Origin: Oceanospirillaceae bacterium
GTDB lineage: Bacteria > Pseudomonadota > Gammaproteobacteria > Pseudomonadales > Oceanobacteraceae
Direction of reading: 5' to 3'
NCBI GenBank assembly: GCA_024234265.1
Contig: JACKOM010000006.1
Coordinates: 1-64,000 of the forward strand
Length of the DNA stretch: 64,000 bases
How positions within the stretch are numbered: position 1 is the stretch's first letter; the number at the start of each line of letters is the position of its first letter. Positions 45,768 through 54,220 of the stretch are shown one piece after another. The translations under genes were made by a program, and so were the position numbers. The notes under the pieces are model-generated. The model saw nothing but the letters and a program-made list of their open reading frames with translations. It made no database searches and was not told where the DNA came from.

Positions 45768-46573
45768 TGGCTTTTTCTGAAATACCTCTGGGGAAAGAAA
45801 CAGTTTATGTTTCGCAATATGATGCCGGTTTATTGTTTCCTATTTCCCGTAGCGAAAATCGCGCTGAATTAAATCTGCAGGACTGGCCTTGGTTTGGAGA
45901 GGATATTTGGACCGCGTATGAGGTTTCATGGCTCAACCCGAAGGGACGTCCCGTCGTAGTCATTGCGGAATTTTTTATTCCCGCTGCCAGCGTCAATATT
46001 ATCGAATCCAAATCCTTCAAACTTTATCTGAACTCTTTCAATCAGACTCGTTTTGAAAATCAGCAGGCAGTGCTGGAGTGCATTACGCAAGATGTCAGTG
46101 CCGCACTACGGGCACCGGCTAAGGTGGTTTTTCACCCTGTAGATGAGTTTCCAGTTGCCGGAAAAATTATCGGCCACTGTATTGATGAAGAAGATATCGA
46201 GGTGAATATTTATCATCCGGATGCTTCTTTATTGCAGTTTGAAGAAGGTGTGGTGGAAGAGTGCCTATTCAGTCATCTGTTGAAATCAAATTGCCCGGTG
46301 ACCAGTCAACCCGATTGGGCGACGGTAAACATTGAATATCTGGGGCGTAAATTAAATCGAGGGGCTTTGCTGCGTTACGTTTTGTCTTTCCGTGAGCACA
46401 ATGACTTTCATGAACATTGTGTGGAGCGTATGTTCACAGATTTGATGGCTACTGGGCATATTCAGGCTTTAACGGTTTCTGCCCGTTATACCCGCAGGGG
46501 AGGGTTGGATATTAATCCTACCCGCAGTACTAATGCTTCTTTCTCCCGTTTGGGGCGCACCGCCAGGCAGTAA
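45767..46573 (+). CDS. queF: NADPH-dependent 7-cyano-7-deazaguanine reductase
   Basis: QueF reduces preQ0 to preQ1 in queuosine synthesis. The family signature ESKSFKLYLNSF lies at 80-91 and the covalent-intermediate cysteine is C176 in KSNCPVTSQPDW. The 268 residues make this the long, bimodular QueF, as in E. coli and Vibrio. It shares TGATG with the exporter permease, which is odd company. The terminator overlaps its last codons. Confidence 0.95.
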   Translation: MAFSEIPLGKETVYVSQYDAGLLFPISRSENRAELNLQDWPWFGEDIWTAYEVSWLNPKGRPVVVIAEFFIPAASVNIIESKSFKLYLNSFNQTRFENQQAVLECITQDVSAALRAPAKVVFHPVDEFPVAGKIIGHCIDEEDIEVNIYHPDASLLQFEEGVVEECLFSHLLKSNCPVTSQPDWATVNIEYLGRKLNRGALLRYVLSFREHNDFHEHCVERMFTDLMATGHIQALTVSARYTRRGGLDINPTRSTNASFSRLGRTARQ

Positions 46574-46585
46574 CCTGGCGTTTTT
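46561..46585 (+). terminator. Terminator overlapping the queF stop codon
   Basis: CGCCAGG and CCTGGCG form a perfect 7-bp stem with loop CAGTAA. The queF stop TAA is inside the loop, and TTTTT follows the stem. Confidence 0.75.
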
Positions 46586-46594
46586 CTGTCGGGT

Positions 46595-47974
46595 TTAGAG
46601 TATCAGACGGGACTTATCTTTAAGTTTTGTTGCGGCGTTTTCCAGCATTTTAACCACTTTTTCACGGTCGTAATTGGTGATTTTGGTGGCATCAAGGTAC
46701 ATGGAAAATCCGGGCAGTTCATGTTCCAGGAAACTTGGATTAGCAGCCAGGTTATGGCGAAAATCCACCACCTGATAGACAGGTACCGGGCGTGAAAAAC
46801 CCTTCACAGTAATGCTGCCTTTTTCACGGCACATGATTTTATCCTGCACCAGTGAAAAGGTTTCATGACTGATGAGAATTTCGCCGGATTCAGCGGCTGA
46901 TTCGAGACGGCTCGCCATGTTTACTTCGCGGCCGATGATGGTGTAATCCATGCGCGATTCGGTGCCGAAGTTACCTACAGTGCAATAACCTGTGTTAATG
47001 CCCATACGGATTTCCAGCGGGGTTTGGATGCCGTTGGCGCGCCAGTGCTGGCGCAACACCTTCATGTATTTACGCATTTCCAACGCCATGGCTACGCAGG
47101 CCAGTGCATCCCGTTTGGCTCCTTGAGTTGTCGGGTCGCCAAAAAATACCATGATGCTGTCACCGATAAATTTATCTATGGTGCCGCCGTATTTCAGGGT
47201 AATGCGCGACATTTCTGTCAGATATTGGTTAAGCATTTCTGTGAGTACATCCGCATCTAATTCTTCTGACAGGGATGTAAAACCTTTAATGTCGGAAAAG
47301 AAAATCACCAGCTTTTTACGCTGGGTTTCCAGTTTGACTTCCTTCTTGCCGGAGAAAATAGATTCCCAGATCTGGGGGGAAATATATTTTGCGACTTTCA
47401 GGGAAAGGTTGCGGCTTTCGGCTTGTTGTTTTTTAAGCTCGTGGTGCAGGGTAGCCAGCTGTTTGGCTTGTTTGTGGCTGTAATAGCCGGTAACGGCAAG
47501 ATGAATGCCTACGCCCAGGGCGGTTGTAATGGAAACCTGAATGGGGACTTCATATAAAAAACTAAAACCAAACATCCAGCTACCTATGGCGACACCGACA
47601 GCCATGGACAACAGGCAAATCAGCCAGCCGGTGAGGCTGCCCACCACCAGAAAGGAGGTGTTGATCATGATTAAAAACAGCAAACTGGGCAGTAGTGAAA
47701 AATGAATGTAGGGTAGTAGCACGCCTAATAACATGGCATCTATCAGTATCATCACAAAGCGGCGTTCTTTATGCTTGGTTTCAATGAATCGCTTGCTGAT
47801 GGAGTGGATCAGGTGAGGGTAAATTAATACACAAACGACTATCAGCGGCGTAAATGCCTGCCATACTCCGGACAGATAGCCAGCCACCAATACAGCAGCA
47901 ACGGCAATGTAGCCCATACTGCGGGAGTAGTGTTCGTAAACTGGTAACTGTTGATCGAAGCTTTTAGTATCCAT
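46595..47974 (-). CDS. Membrane-bound class III adenylate/guanylate cyclase
   Basis: This enzyme makes cyclic nucleotide from ATP or GTP. The first ~190 residues hold five to six membrane helices without a known sensor domain. A short coiled linker then leads to the cyclase domain (about 225-400). VIFFSDIKGFTSLSE carries the first metal aspartate, KFIGDSIMVFFGDP the second, and RMDYTIIGREVNMASRLE the purine and transition-state residues. The DYT triplet at the base-specificity position favours ATP. The ATG at 47974 is preferred; a TTG at 48013 could add 13 residues. It converges on queF. Confidence 0.85.
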   Translation of the reverse strand: MDTKSFDQQLPVYEHYSRSMGYIAVAAVLVAGYLSGVWQAFTPLIVVCVLIYPHLIHSISKRFIETKHKERRFVMILIDAMLLGVLLPYIHFSLLPSLLFLIMINTSFLVVGSLTGWLICLLSMAVGVAIGSWMFGFSFLYEVPIQVSITTALGVGIHLAVTGYYSHKQAKQLATLHHELKKQQAESRNLSLKVAKYISPQIWESIFSGKKEVKLETQRKKLVIFFSDIKGFTSLSEELDADVLTEMLNQYLTEMSRITLKYGGTIDKFIGDSIMVFFGDPTTQGAKRDALACVAMALEMRKYMKVLRQHWRANGIQTPLEIRMGINTGYCTVGNFGTESRMDYTIIGREVNMASRLESAAESGEILISHETFSLVQDKIMCREKGSITVKGFSRPVPVYQVVDFRHNLAANPSFLEHELPGFSMYLDATKITNYDREKVVKMLENAATKLKDKSRLIL

Positions 47975-48129
47975 AGTAAGACTGGGTGAGACCTGGTTTG
48001 CCAATGTGCGCAAATTGCGGGCCTATTTACGCGCAAGGAGTGCACGGATTCAAGCCTGATTCACAAATATTGCATTAAAAAACGTTTCTTTTATTGCTAT
48101 GCGGTACAAATGTGCGTCCGTTCACATCA

Positions 48130-48717
48130 ATGGGGGTTAAATTGGAACAAGTCATCGAACTCATGTTGTCCCGTGCATCCTGCCCAAAACTGGGGTCACC
48201 TGCACCTGATGACGCTCAGCTGGCGGTTATGCTGCAATGTGCATTACGCGCTCCCGATCATGCCCGTCTGCATCCGTGGCGCTATCTGAGTATACGTGAT
48301 AATGCGCGGAATGCTTTGGGGGAGCTGTTTGCTGAAGAGCAGCGTCAGCTTAATCCTGATATGGCTGCGGATAAGCAGGATAAAAACCGCAATATGCTAC
48401 AACGCGCACCGCTTGTGATTGTGGCGATTTGCAGTCCGCAGGTTAACTCTAAAGTACCCTATGAAGAGCAGTTGCTGTCGGCAGGCTCAGGTGTGCAACA
48501 TCTGCAGCTGGCGGCCAATGCATTGGGGTTTCACAGTATTTGGCGTACGGGTGATATGGTCCACAGCGGGGCAGTGAGAGGCGCACTTGGTCTTGAGTCC
48601 CATGAGCAGATAATTGGTTTTATTTATATTGGCTCTGCTGCAGAGATTCCGGCTGTCAGCCATCTGCCTGTGGCGGATTTTTATCGCCCATGGACACCCG
48701 ATGAAGTTCAAAAATGA
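48130..48717 (+). CDS. Nitroreductase-family FMN protein (YdjA-like)
   Basis: This FMN-dependent oxidoreductase of about 195 residues belongs to the small YdjA branch. SRASCPKLGSPAPD is followed by CALRAPDHARLHPWRYLSI, the FMN-binding stretch, and SAGSGVQHLQLAANALGFHSIWRTGD and IIGFIYIGSA complete the fold. The start is uncertain. ATG 48130 lacks a ribosome binding site, whereas TTG 48142 has GGGGG at good spacing. It ends just before the promoter of tRNA-Ser. Confidence 0.87.
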   Translation: MGVKLEQVIELMLSRASCPKLGSPAPDDAQLAVMLQCALRAPDHARLHPWRYLSIRDNARNALGELFAEEQRQLNPDMAADKQDKNRNMLQRAPLVIVAICSPQVNSKVPYEEQLLSAGSGVQHLQLAANALGFHSIWRTGDMVHSGAVRGALGLESHEQIIGFIYIGSAAEIPAVSHLPVADFYRPWTPDEVQK

Positions 48718-48736
48718 ACATAAGTGTCGGAATTGC

Positions 48737-48764
48737 TTGCTTTTTTATTTGGGCGCTATAGAAT
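48737..48764 (+). promoter_or_regulatory. Promoter of tRNA-Ser
   Basis: TTGCTT and TAGAAT are separated by 16 bases, with ACGCGCCG after the -10 as a GC-rich discriminator. It lies 36 bases before tRNA-Ser. Confidence 0.6.
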
Positions 48765-48799
48765 ACGCGCCGACATGAAGGACTTATTCCTGAATGCAA

Positions 48800-48887
48800 G
48801 GTGAGGTGTCCGAGTGGCTGAAGGAGCACGCCTGGAAAGTGTGTATACGGCAACGTATCGAGGGTTCGAATCCCTCCCTCACCGCCA
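48800..48887 (+). tRNA. tRNA-Ser(GGA)
   Basis: The 88 bases have a 7-bp acceptor stem GGTGAGG/CCTCACC, anticodon loop CTGGAAA with GGA, a long variable arm (TGTGTATACGGCAACGTATC), T-arm GGTTCGAATCC and encoded CCA. The long variable arm marks a class II tRNA. Confidence 0.96.
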
Positions 48888-48896
48888 CGAATTCTG

Positions 48897-48926
48897 AAAC
48901 CCGCATCGTAAGATGCGGGTTTTTTT
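48897..48926 (+). terminator. Terminator after tRNA-Ser
   Basis: AACCCGCATC and GATGCGGGTT pair perfectly around GTAA, followed by a T-run. It lies ten bases after the tRNA. Confidence 0.88.
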
Positions 48927-48964
48927 ATGGGCGTTTTTTGGGGGATATGGTTGAGTATTACAAA

Positions 48965-48996
48965 GAAAAACACCCACGTAGCGGGTGTTATTTTTT
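48965..48996 (-). terminator. Terminator at the hisI end
   Basis: AACACCC pairs with GGGTGTT across ACGTAGC. On the minus strand TTTTTCTTTG follows. It overlaps the hisI stop codon at 48988-48990. Confidence 0.65.
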
Positions 48997-49428
48997 ATAC
49001 ATCTCATCAGGGTTCTGAATGGGGGCTTTGGTGATATTCAGCCCGTCAGGTGTGAGCTGATTATAAAAACAGTCCCGTCTGCCGGTGTGACATGCAGGGC
49101 CTTGTTGATTAACTTTTACCAGCAGGGCGTCCCCATCGCAGTCGGCAAACAGGCCCACCAGCGTTTGTTGGTTGCCTGAGCTTTCACCTTTGCGCCAGTA
49201 AGTCTGGCGTGAGCGCGACCAGTAACAGACCCGTCCGGTTTGCAGGGTTTCCCGAATGGAGGCTGGGTTCATCCATGCCATCATCAGGATTTCACCGGTA
49301 TCGTGTTGCTGGGCTATCGCGGGAATGAGGCCGTCTTCGTTAAACGTCAGGCCGGCAATGGCATTATCCAGGCTCAGCTGATGACCGCAGTCTTTTTTTT
49401 CCAGGGCGTGATAAATGCTGTTATGCAT
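48988..49428 (-). CDS. hisI: Phosphoribosyl-AMP cyclohydrolase
   Basis: This zinc enzyme opens the purine ring of phosphoribosyl-AMP in histidine synthesis. The 146 residues show CYWSRSRQTYWRKGESSGN, the metal-binding ADCDGDALLVKVNQQGPACHTGRRDCF with its conserved cysteines, and MMAWMNPASIRETL. It is the stand-alone cyclohydrolase, without the HisE domain of fused HisIE. Its start overlaps the end of the QueD-like gene by eight bases. No other his gene is near. Confidence 0.95.
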   Translation of the reverse strand: MHNSIYHALEKKDCGHQLSLDNAIAGLTFNEDGLIPAIAQQHDTGEILMMAWMNPASIRETLQTGRVCYWSRSRQTYWRKGESSGNQQTLVGLFADCDGDALLVKVNQQGPACHTGRRDCFYNQLTPDGLNITKAPIQNPDEMYKK

Positions 49429-50269
49429 ATTCTGCTATTGCCCCTTTGCCAACACCCTCAAAAGCTCGGATAGTCACTTTTTTATCGGGAAATTGCTTTT
49501 TAAAGGTTTGCGCAATGTGCTCTGCCAGTTGTTCAACTGTGGTGTCAGTATCAATTAAATAGCAGCAACTGGCAGGAATAGTCAGGCTGAATTCACCCTG
49601 TGCGGATGTGTATTCATACTGGTGATGGGCAATACCGTTAATTTCAGCGATGTTGCGCAGATCTTCACGGGTGCCGATATAAATATCTTTCCACTTGGCA
49701 GCCCATTCTTTTTCTAATTCAGGATTGCGTGCCCCCTGAATAAAAATTTCGATTTTTGAGCGGTGTCCATGGGCGATGCGCTGGCAATTACCATTATGTT
49801 TTTTCAGGCCATGGCTGTAATGGTAAAACGCACCGCCGATTAATTCGGTATGCATAATAATTTTAGCGGTATCAATCTGGCCTGGAATGGTGTTTGCCAA
49901 CTCCTGCTCTATCCAAGGGGATAAGTGTGCAGGGGTGACGGCAGGTGCATCGAGGATGGCAAATGCTTCTTTAGGCCCTTTGCAGATGAACTGCCCCTTC
50001 GGAAAGGTAAAACTGACTTCTAAATCCTGACCTGTTTCTGTGATGGTCAGGCCTGGCATCTGGCGCGGAACAACAAGGGTGTGATCCAGATAAGTATCCA
50101 GCCATTTTTTGGCATTACGTTTTACGATGCCAAAATCGCAGATCATGCTTTCGTTATTCAGGGAGCCTTCCAGAATCAGGCCTACCAGCCAGGATTCACC
50201 TACTAAGCCCCGTTTGGCATCCAGGTAGGACACATCCACATTCGACAGATTATCAACGAACAGCTTCAC
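49421..50269 (-). CDS. Two-domain 6-pyruvoyl-tetrahydropterin/6-carboxy-tetrahydropterin synthase-like protein
   Basis: This 282-residue protein consists of two PTPS-like modules. The second half has HGLKKHNGNCQRIAHGH, that is the catalytic cysteine C162 and zinc histidines H153, H167 and H169, and FEGVGKGAIAEY with the substrate glutamate. The first half has MICDFGIVKR and LDHTLVV, but GES replaces the HGH zinc ligands. The second half lacks the DFG...LDH part, so the two modules are complementary remnants. The role is probably in queuosine or pterin synthesis as QueD; queF lies 3 kb away and folE2 2 kb away. It overlaps hisI. Confidence 0.82.
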   Translation of the reverse strand: MKLFVDNLSNVDVSYLDAKRGLVGESWLVGLILEGSLNNESMICDFGIVKRNAKKWLDTYLDHTLVVPRQMPGLTITETGQDLEVSFTFPKGQFICKGPKEAFAILDAPAVTPAHLSPWIEQELANTIPGQIDTAKIIMHTELIGGAFYHYSHGLKKHNGNCQRIAHGHRSKIEIFIQGARNPELEKEWAAKWKDIYIGTREDLRNIAEINGIAHHQYEYTSAQGEFSLTIPASCCYLIDTDTTVEQLAEHIAQTFKKQFPDKKVTIRAFEGVGKGAIAEYA

Positions 50270-50350
50270 CAGGCACGACTCTCAGGGGCAATAAGGGCTA
50301 ATACTATACCATTTTGATCGGGTTTTCATGGTCCGTTCTGGGCCACCGCA

Positions 50351-51970
50351 TTAGCGTTGTTTGAAAACCTCATCGTAATTGCGGTTATAGACGATACGGG
50401 GTTTTGCAGTATAGGCCGGATCGGCAGGGCTTAATTCCGGGATCAGGGTTGCACTGTGAATCCCCATGATTGAGCCTGCAAATTGGTATAAGTCATCCAG
50501 CATAAAAGGCGCTGACACATGCTGCTGCATGGTTTGGTAGGTTGTTGCCCGTGTTTGTTGATAAGCAGGGGAGGTCCACACCAATAAAGGTATTTCAAAC
50601 ATATTGTGGCTGGGGTTATCCGGGCCGTGACCCAGGAAATCCATTGATTGATAAACCTCTTCACCATGGTCAGAGAAAAACAGTGCTGCGTTGATACCTT
50701 GCTGTTGTTTAAGCTTGTTCAGCACCTGGCCTACAAAATAATCCGTATAACGTACGGAATTATCATATTGATTAATGTAATTTACGATGCGATCAGTCGG
50801 CGGTGTAATAAAGCTGCTGACATTGTAGTCGCTGAATTGTGCAAAATCTTCCGGGTAGCGGTTAGCGTATTGCAGGTGGCTGCCCATCATATGGATGAAA
50901 ATAACTTTATGCGCGGATGTGTCGGCGAGGGCCTTTTCCACATAGGGCAACATAAAACTGTCGTAACGGCGGTTTTCCACGCCATGGAAGTCGTTGCTGA
51001 TGAATTGTGTTTCCTGTGCGCTGCTGGCGATGGCCGACAGAGTGGCGCGCAGGGGTTGTTGGTTGGAAATCCACCAGGTTTTAAAACCGGCTTTGTTCGC
51101 TAAATCCACCAGGCTTAAGGCATCCTGCAGAGCTATCTTATTTTGAGTGCTCGATTGTGTCAGTGCATTGCGCAACGATGGTTGGGTTTGTGCGTGGCTG
51201 CTAATGGTATTGTCAAATTTCAGTAATTCATTTTGTAATTTATTTAATTCTGGGGTGGTATCGCGCGAATAACCATAGAGCCCCATGTGATTACGGGTCA
51301 GGGATTCACCAATTAAAACAATATAGGTTTGTGCTGTATCGGTATCGCTGGCATTGATGGGTTGTTGATAGGCGGTCACCATTAATTTGCGGGCAGTAAT
51401 TTCTGCCTGGACATCGCCTGTACCGCGGAAATAAGACGCTGCAGTACCCATGAAACCTGGAATGGTATCGTGGAACTTCTGCATAATGACAATACGGTAA
51501 CCGACGATGGCTAATAAAATAAAACCAAGGGTGACGAAGGTTTTTTGTGTACGGGTTTGCGCGCGGTAAACCCTGGTTTTCCAGATAAAAAAGCATGAAA
51601 GCAAAACGTAGCTTGTGATAATCAGGATGTTCGTCAGTTTGCCGTAGGCCTGCAGAAATTCACCTGCCTCATGTGGATCTGTCAATGCGAGTGCTTCAAA
51701 GGATGCGGTAGTGAAGACACCACCAAAGGTGGTGGCATAGGCGATATCCATGCCACCGGAAATCAGGAAAATAAGCAGCATGATTCGGTGAATAAGCAGG
51801 TTGCGGTGGCTGTAGGCAAACGCCAGCAAAATCAGAAACCATGCAATGCGGGAATTAGTTTCACCCTCACGCACAAACTCTGCAAAACCATGTTCGATGG
51901 CCAGGGGGGTAAATAAAACAAACAACAGAGCGAAAAATGTTGTGCTGAGTAGTTTTTGCAGGTGAGTCAT
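50351..51970 (-). CDS. Phosphoethanolamine transferase (EptA/CptA/sulfatase family)
   Basis: This inner-membrane enzyme transfers phosphoethanolamine from phosphatidylethanolamine to lipid A or LPS core sugars. The N-terminal ~165 residues contain four to five helices. The periplasmic alkaline-phosphatase-like domain has VLIGESLTRNHMGLYGYSRD (metal glutamate), HAQTQPSLRNALT with the likely nucleophile threonine, and FSDHGEEVYQ with the Asp-His metal ligands. The ATG at 51970 with AAGGA is chosen. The TQPSL context is nearer CptA/EptC than EptA. Whether it affects polymyxin susceptibility cannot be told from sequence. The 80 bases before the QueD-like start are empty. Confidence 0.88.
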   Translation of the reverse strand: MTHLQKLLSTTFFALLFVLFTPLAIEHGFAEFVREGETNSRIAWFLILLAFAYSHRNLLIHRIMLLIFLISGGMDIAYATTFGGVFTTASFEALALTDPHEAGEFLQAYGKLTNILIITSYVLLSCFFIWKTRVYRAQTRTQKTFVTLGFILLAIVGYRIVIMQKFHDTIPGFMGTAASYFRGTGDVQAEITARKLMVTAYQQPINASDTDTAQTYIVLIGESLTRNHMGLYGYSRDTTPELNKLQNELLKFDNTISSHAQTQPSLRNALTQSSTQNKIALQDALSLVDLANKAGFKTWWISNQQPLRATLSAIASSAQETQFISNDFHGVENRRYDSFMLPYVEKALADTSAHKVIFIHMMGSHLQYANRYPEDFAQFSDYNVSSFITPPTDRIVNYINQYDNSVRYTDYFVGQVLNKLKQQQGINAALFFSDHGEEVYQSMDFLGHGPDNPSHNMFEIPLLVWTSPAYQQTRATTYQTMQQHVSAPFMLDDLYQFAGSIMGIHSATLIPELSPADPAYTAKPRIVYNRNYDEVFKQR

Positions 51971-52077
51971 CGGCAATTCCTTTGGCAAGAGGCGCATTAT
52001 AGGGATTGTCACCTATGCGGGCCAGAGCCTTGGGGGGTGAGTAATAAAACGCTTTGTTCTGCGCGTGGCGCAGATAT

Positions 52078-52105
52078 AAAAAAAGCAGCCGAGGCTGCTT
52101 TTTTT
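52078..52105 (-). terminator. Terminator after folE2
   Basis: AAAAAAAGCAGCC and GGCTGCTTTTTTT are exact inverse copies with a tight CGAG-type loop. It starts 16 bases past the folE2 stop codon. Confidence 0.87.
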
Positions 52106-52120
52106 ATAAGGCATTACGAA

Positions 52121-53068
52121 TCAGCGATTCAGCAGGGGGCTGTAGCCGTTTTCAATGCCTTTGGTTGCAATGGCCACGGCGTCGTGGGCATGCAGGCTTT
52201 CGAGGTGTTCAACACGCAGCCAGAAATCGCTGTAGGTGTTGTGCTCGTTTAATGCATTTTTCAGACGGCGTGCGGCGTCTTCACAGAACATCAGGTTGCT
52301 GCCATTTAAGCGCGCAAACTCCTGTTCGTCTTCACGTTTTACCGCGGTTTGTACCGGGGTTTTCAACGCACCTTCGATTACCGCAATTAATTCAGTCACC
52401 GGGAAATCCTGGGTGTTTTTATCCAGGCGTACCCAGATTTTGGCAATGCTGCGCTGGCTGTGGGGCGTCGCAAAAGTGCCCTTATCAGAGCGAATCCAAG
52501 CTTCCACTTCTTCACGACTCAGGGTGTCACGGCCGGCAAAATCCGCATGGAATTCCTGCTGAATTAATTGGCGCGCAAGTGCGGCTGAGCATGGGCAGGT
52601 GGAGGAGTAGGGCACATTCACGGCCAACTCAATATCCACTTCACCATCTTTTAATGTGGCTTTGATGGAGGATGGATAGGATTTCCAGCCGGCGAACTGG
52701 CTTTTCAATGCCGGCTGTTTAATCAGATATTCAAATTCAAAATGCAGACTGGCCTGGGTGCTGATGTCTTCATGGCTGTCGAGCATGTGGGATAAAAATG
52801 TACGCAGGCTGGCAGCGCTTAATACATCCTGCTCTGCAAACTGGGTGAGCAGCAGGTACAGGCGGGACATGTGGATGCCCTTCACCGTTGGGTTGCTAAG
52901 GTTTACGTAGGTTTGCACAAAGGCGTTAACATCACGCTCACCAATCCGGCTGTCACGCACCTTCATCGGCAGGGCAATACGGTTCATGCCCACCCAGTTA
53001 AGGGTGCCGTTGTGAGAAGGAGTCTGACTTGCCGCAACATCTGGCATTTCTGTGACTTGGGTGCTCAT
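52121..53068 (-). CDS. folE2: GTP cyclohydrolase FolE2 (type IB)
   Basis: FolE2 converts GTP to 7,8-dihydroneopterin triphosphate, the entry to folate and, with QueD, queuosine. It can use metals other than zinc. The 315 residues show NWVGMNRIALPMKV, the catalytic-cysteine motif YSSTCPCSAALARQLI and GDV-like acidic motifs (LKDGEVDIELAVNVPYSS). The start at 53068 (MSTQVTEMPDV) is chosen over a frame to 53167 reaching into noncoding sequence. Zur control of folE2 is common in zinc-limited cells, but I see no clear Zur box here. Confidence 0.95.
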   Translation of the reverse strand: MSTQVTEMPDVAASQTPSHNGTLNWVGMNRIALPMKVRDSRIGERDVNAFVQTYVNLSNPTVKGIHMSRLYLLLTQFAEQDVLSAASLRTFLSHMLDSHEDISTQASLHFEFEYLIKQPALKSQFAGWKSYPSSIKATLKDGEVDIELAVNVPYSSTCPCSAALARQLIQQEFHADFAGRDTLSREEVEAWIRSDKGTFATPHSQRSIAKIWVRLDKNTQDFPVTELIAVIEGALKTPVQTAVKREDEQEFARLNGSNLMFCEDAARRLKNALNEHNTYSDFWLRVEHLESLHAHDAVAIATKGIENGYSPLLNR

Positions 53069-53185
53069 AAGCTTGAAATCTCGAACACTGGGGCCTAAGC
53101 CCTTGAAAATAGGCGCGTATAGTAGCCTAAAGGCCATTTTGGGGCAATCAATACCCCAGCGCGGCACTCGGGATATACTGTTGCG

Positions 53186-53575
53186 TTACAGGCTATTACG
53201 CAGGATCAGTTCGATGGCATAACCGTCGGGATCTTTCACAAACGCAATTTCCGTGGTACCGCCTTTGACGGGGCCTGGCTCGCGGCTGATGGTGCCACCG
53301 GCGGCGCGTATACGCTCGCAGGTGCCGTACAGATCATCCACCTCAATGGCGATATGTCCGTAGGCGTTGCCCAGTTCGTACTTATCCACGCCGTAGTTGT
53401 AAGTCAGCTCAATCACGGCCTCGGAGCTTTCCGGGCCATAACCGAGAAACGCCAGGGTGTATTGATATTCAGGATTATCACGTTGCCGTAACAGCTGCAT
53501 GCCCATGACATTGCAATAAAAATTGATACTGCGTTGTAAATCACCGACCCGTAACATGGTGTGCAGGATGCGCAT
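53186..53575 (-). CDS. gloA: Lactoylglutathione lyase (glyoxalase I)
   Basis: This enzyme converts the hemithioacetal of methylglyoxal and glutathione to S-lactoylglutathione. In 129 residues the four metal ligands are visible: His in RILHTMLRVGDL, Glu in AVIELTYNYG, His in YGHIAIEVDD and Glu in DGYAIELIL. The short E. coli-type length suggests nickel dependence. It lies two bases after nth. Confidence 0.95.
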   Translation of the reverse strand: MRILHTMLRVGDLQRSINFYCNVMGMQLLRQRDNPEYQYTLAFLGYGPESSEAVIELTYNYGVDKYELGNAYGHIAIEVDDLYGTCERIRAAGGTISREPGPVKGGTTEIAFVKDPDGYAIELILRNSL

Positions 53576-53577
53576 GT

Positions 53578-54210
53578 TTATTCCGCCTTTTGTTTGTATT
53601 CACATAAATCTTCAATTAAACAGCTGCCGCATTTAGGCTTGCGCGCCACACAGGTATATCGCCCGTGCAGAATTAACCAATGGTGCGCATTCTGTTTAAA
53701 TTCTTGCGGCACAAATTTCAGCAATTTTTTTTCCACTTCATCCACATTTTTACCGGGTGCCAGGTTGATGCGGTTAGCAACGCGGAAAATATGGGTATCC
53801 ACGGCAATGGTGGGTTGGCCAAAAGCGGTATTTAACACCACGTTTGCGGTTTTACGGCCAACACCGGCGAGTGCTTCGAGGGCTTCACGCCGCTGCGGTA
53901 CTTCACCTGCATGTTTATCGATTAAATCCTTGCACAGGGAAATCACATGTTTGGCTTTGCTGTTAAACAGGCCAATGGTTTTGATGTAGTGTTTGAGGCC
54001 TTCTTCACCGAGTGCATAAATGGCTTGTGGTGTGTTGGCTACAGCAAATAAAGGACGGGTAGCTTTATTAACACTGACATCCGTTGCCTGGGCAGAAAGC
54101 ACCACGGCCACGAGCAATTCAAACGGGCTGCTGTATTCGAGCTCGGTTTGCGGATGGGGATTTGCCGCCCGCAGGCGGCTGAAAATGGCGTGACGTTTAG
54201 CCGGATTCAT
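53578..54210 (-). CDS. nth: Endonuclease III
   Basis: Nth removes oxidised pyrimidines and nicks the abasic site. The 210 residues have the helix-hairpin-helix with catalytic lysine (LAGVGRKTANVVLN), the catalytic aspartate in TIAVDTHIFRV, and the C-terminal 4Fe-4S loop CVARKPKCGSCLIEDLC. The start at 54210 follows rnfE by 10 bases, as usual in the rnf-nth order; the longer frame is rejected. Confidence 0.96.
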   Translation of the reverse strand: MNPAKRHAIFSRLRAANPHPQTELEYSSPFELLVAVVLSAQATDVSVNKATRPLFAVANTPQAIYALGEEGLKHYIKTIGLFNSKAKHVISLCKDLIDKHAGEVPQRREALEALAGVGRKTANVVLNTAFGQPTIAVDTHIFRVANRINLAPGKNVDEVEKKLLKFVPQEFKQNAHHWLILHGRYTCVARKPKCGSCLIEDLCEYKQKAE

Positions 54211-54220
54211 ATTGCGTGGC

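Noticed and set aside
53140..53158. Hairpin TGGGG/CCCCA between gloA and folE2
   Set aside because: The stem is only five base pairs with a long loop and no good U-tract; too weak to call a terminator.
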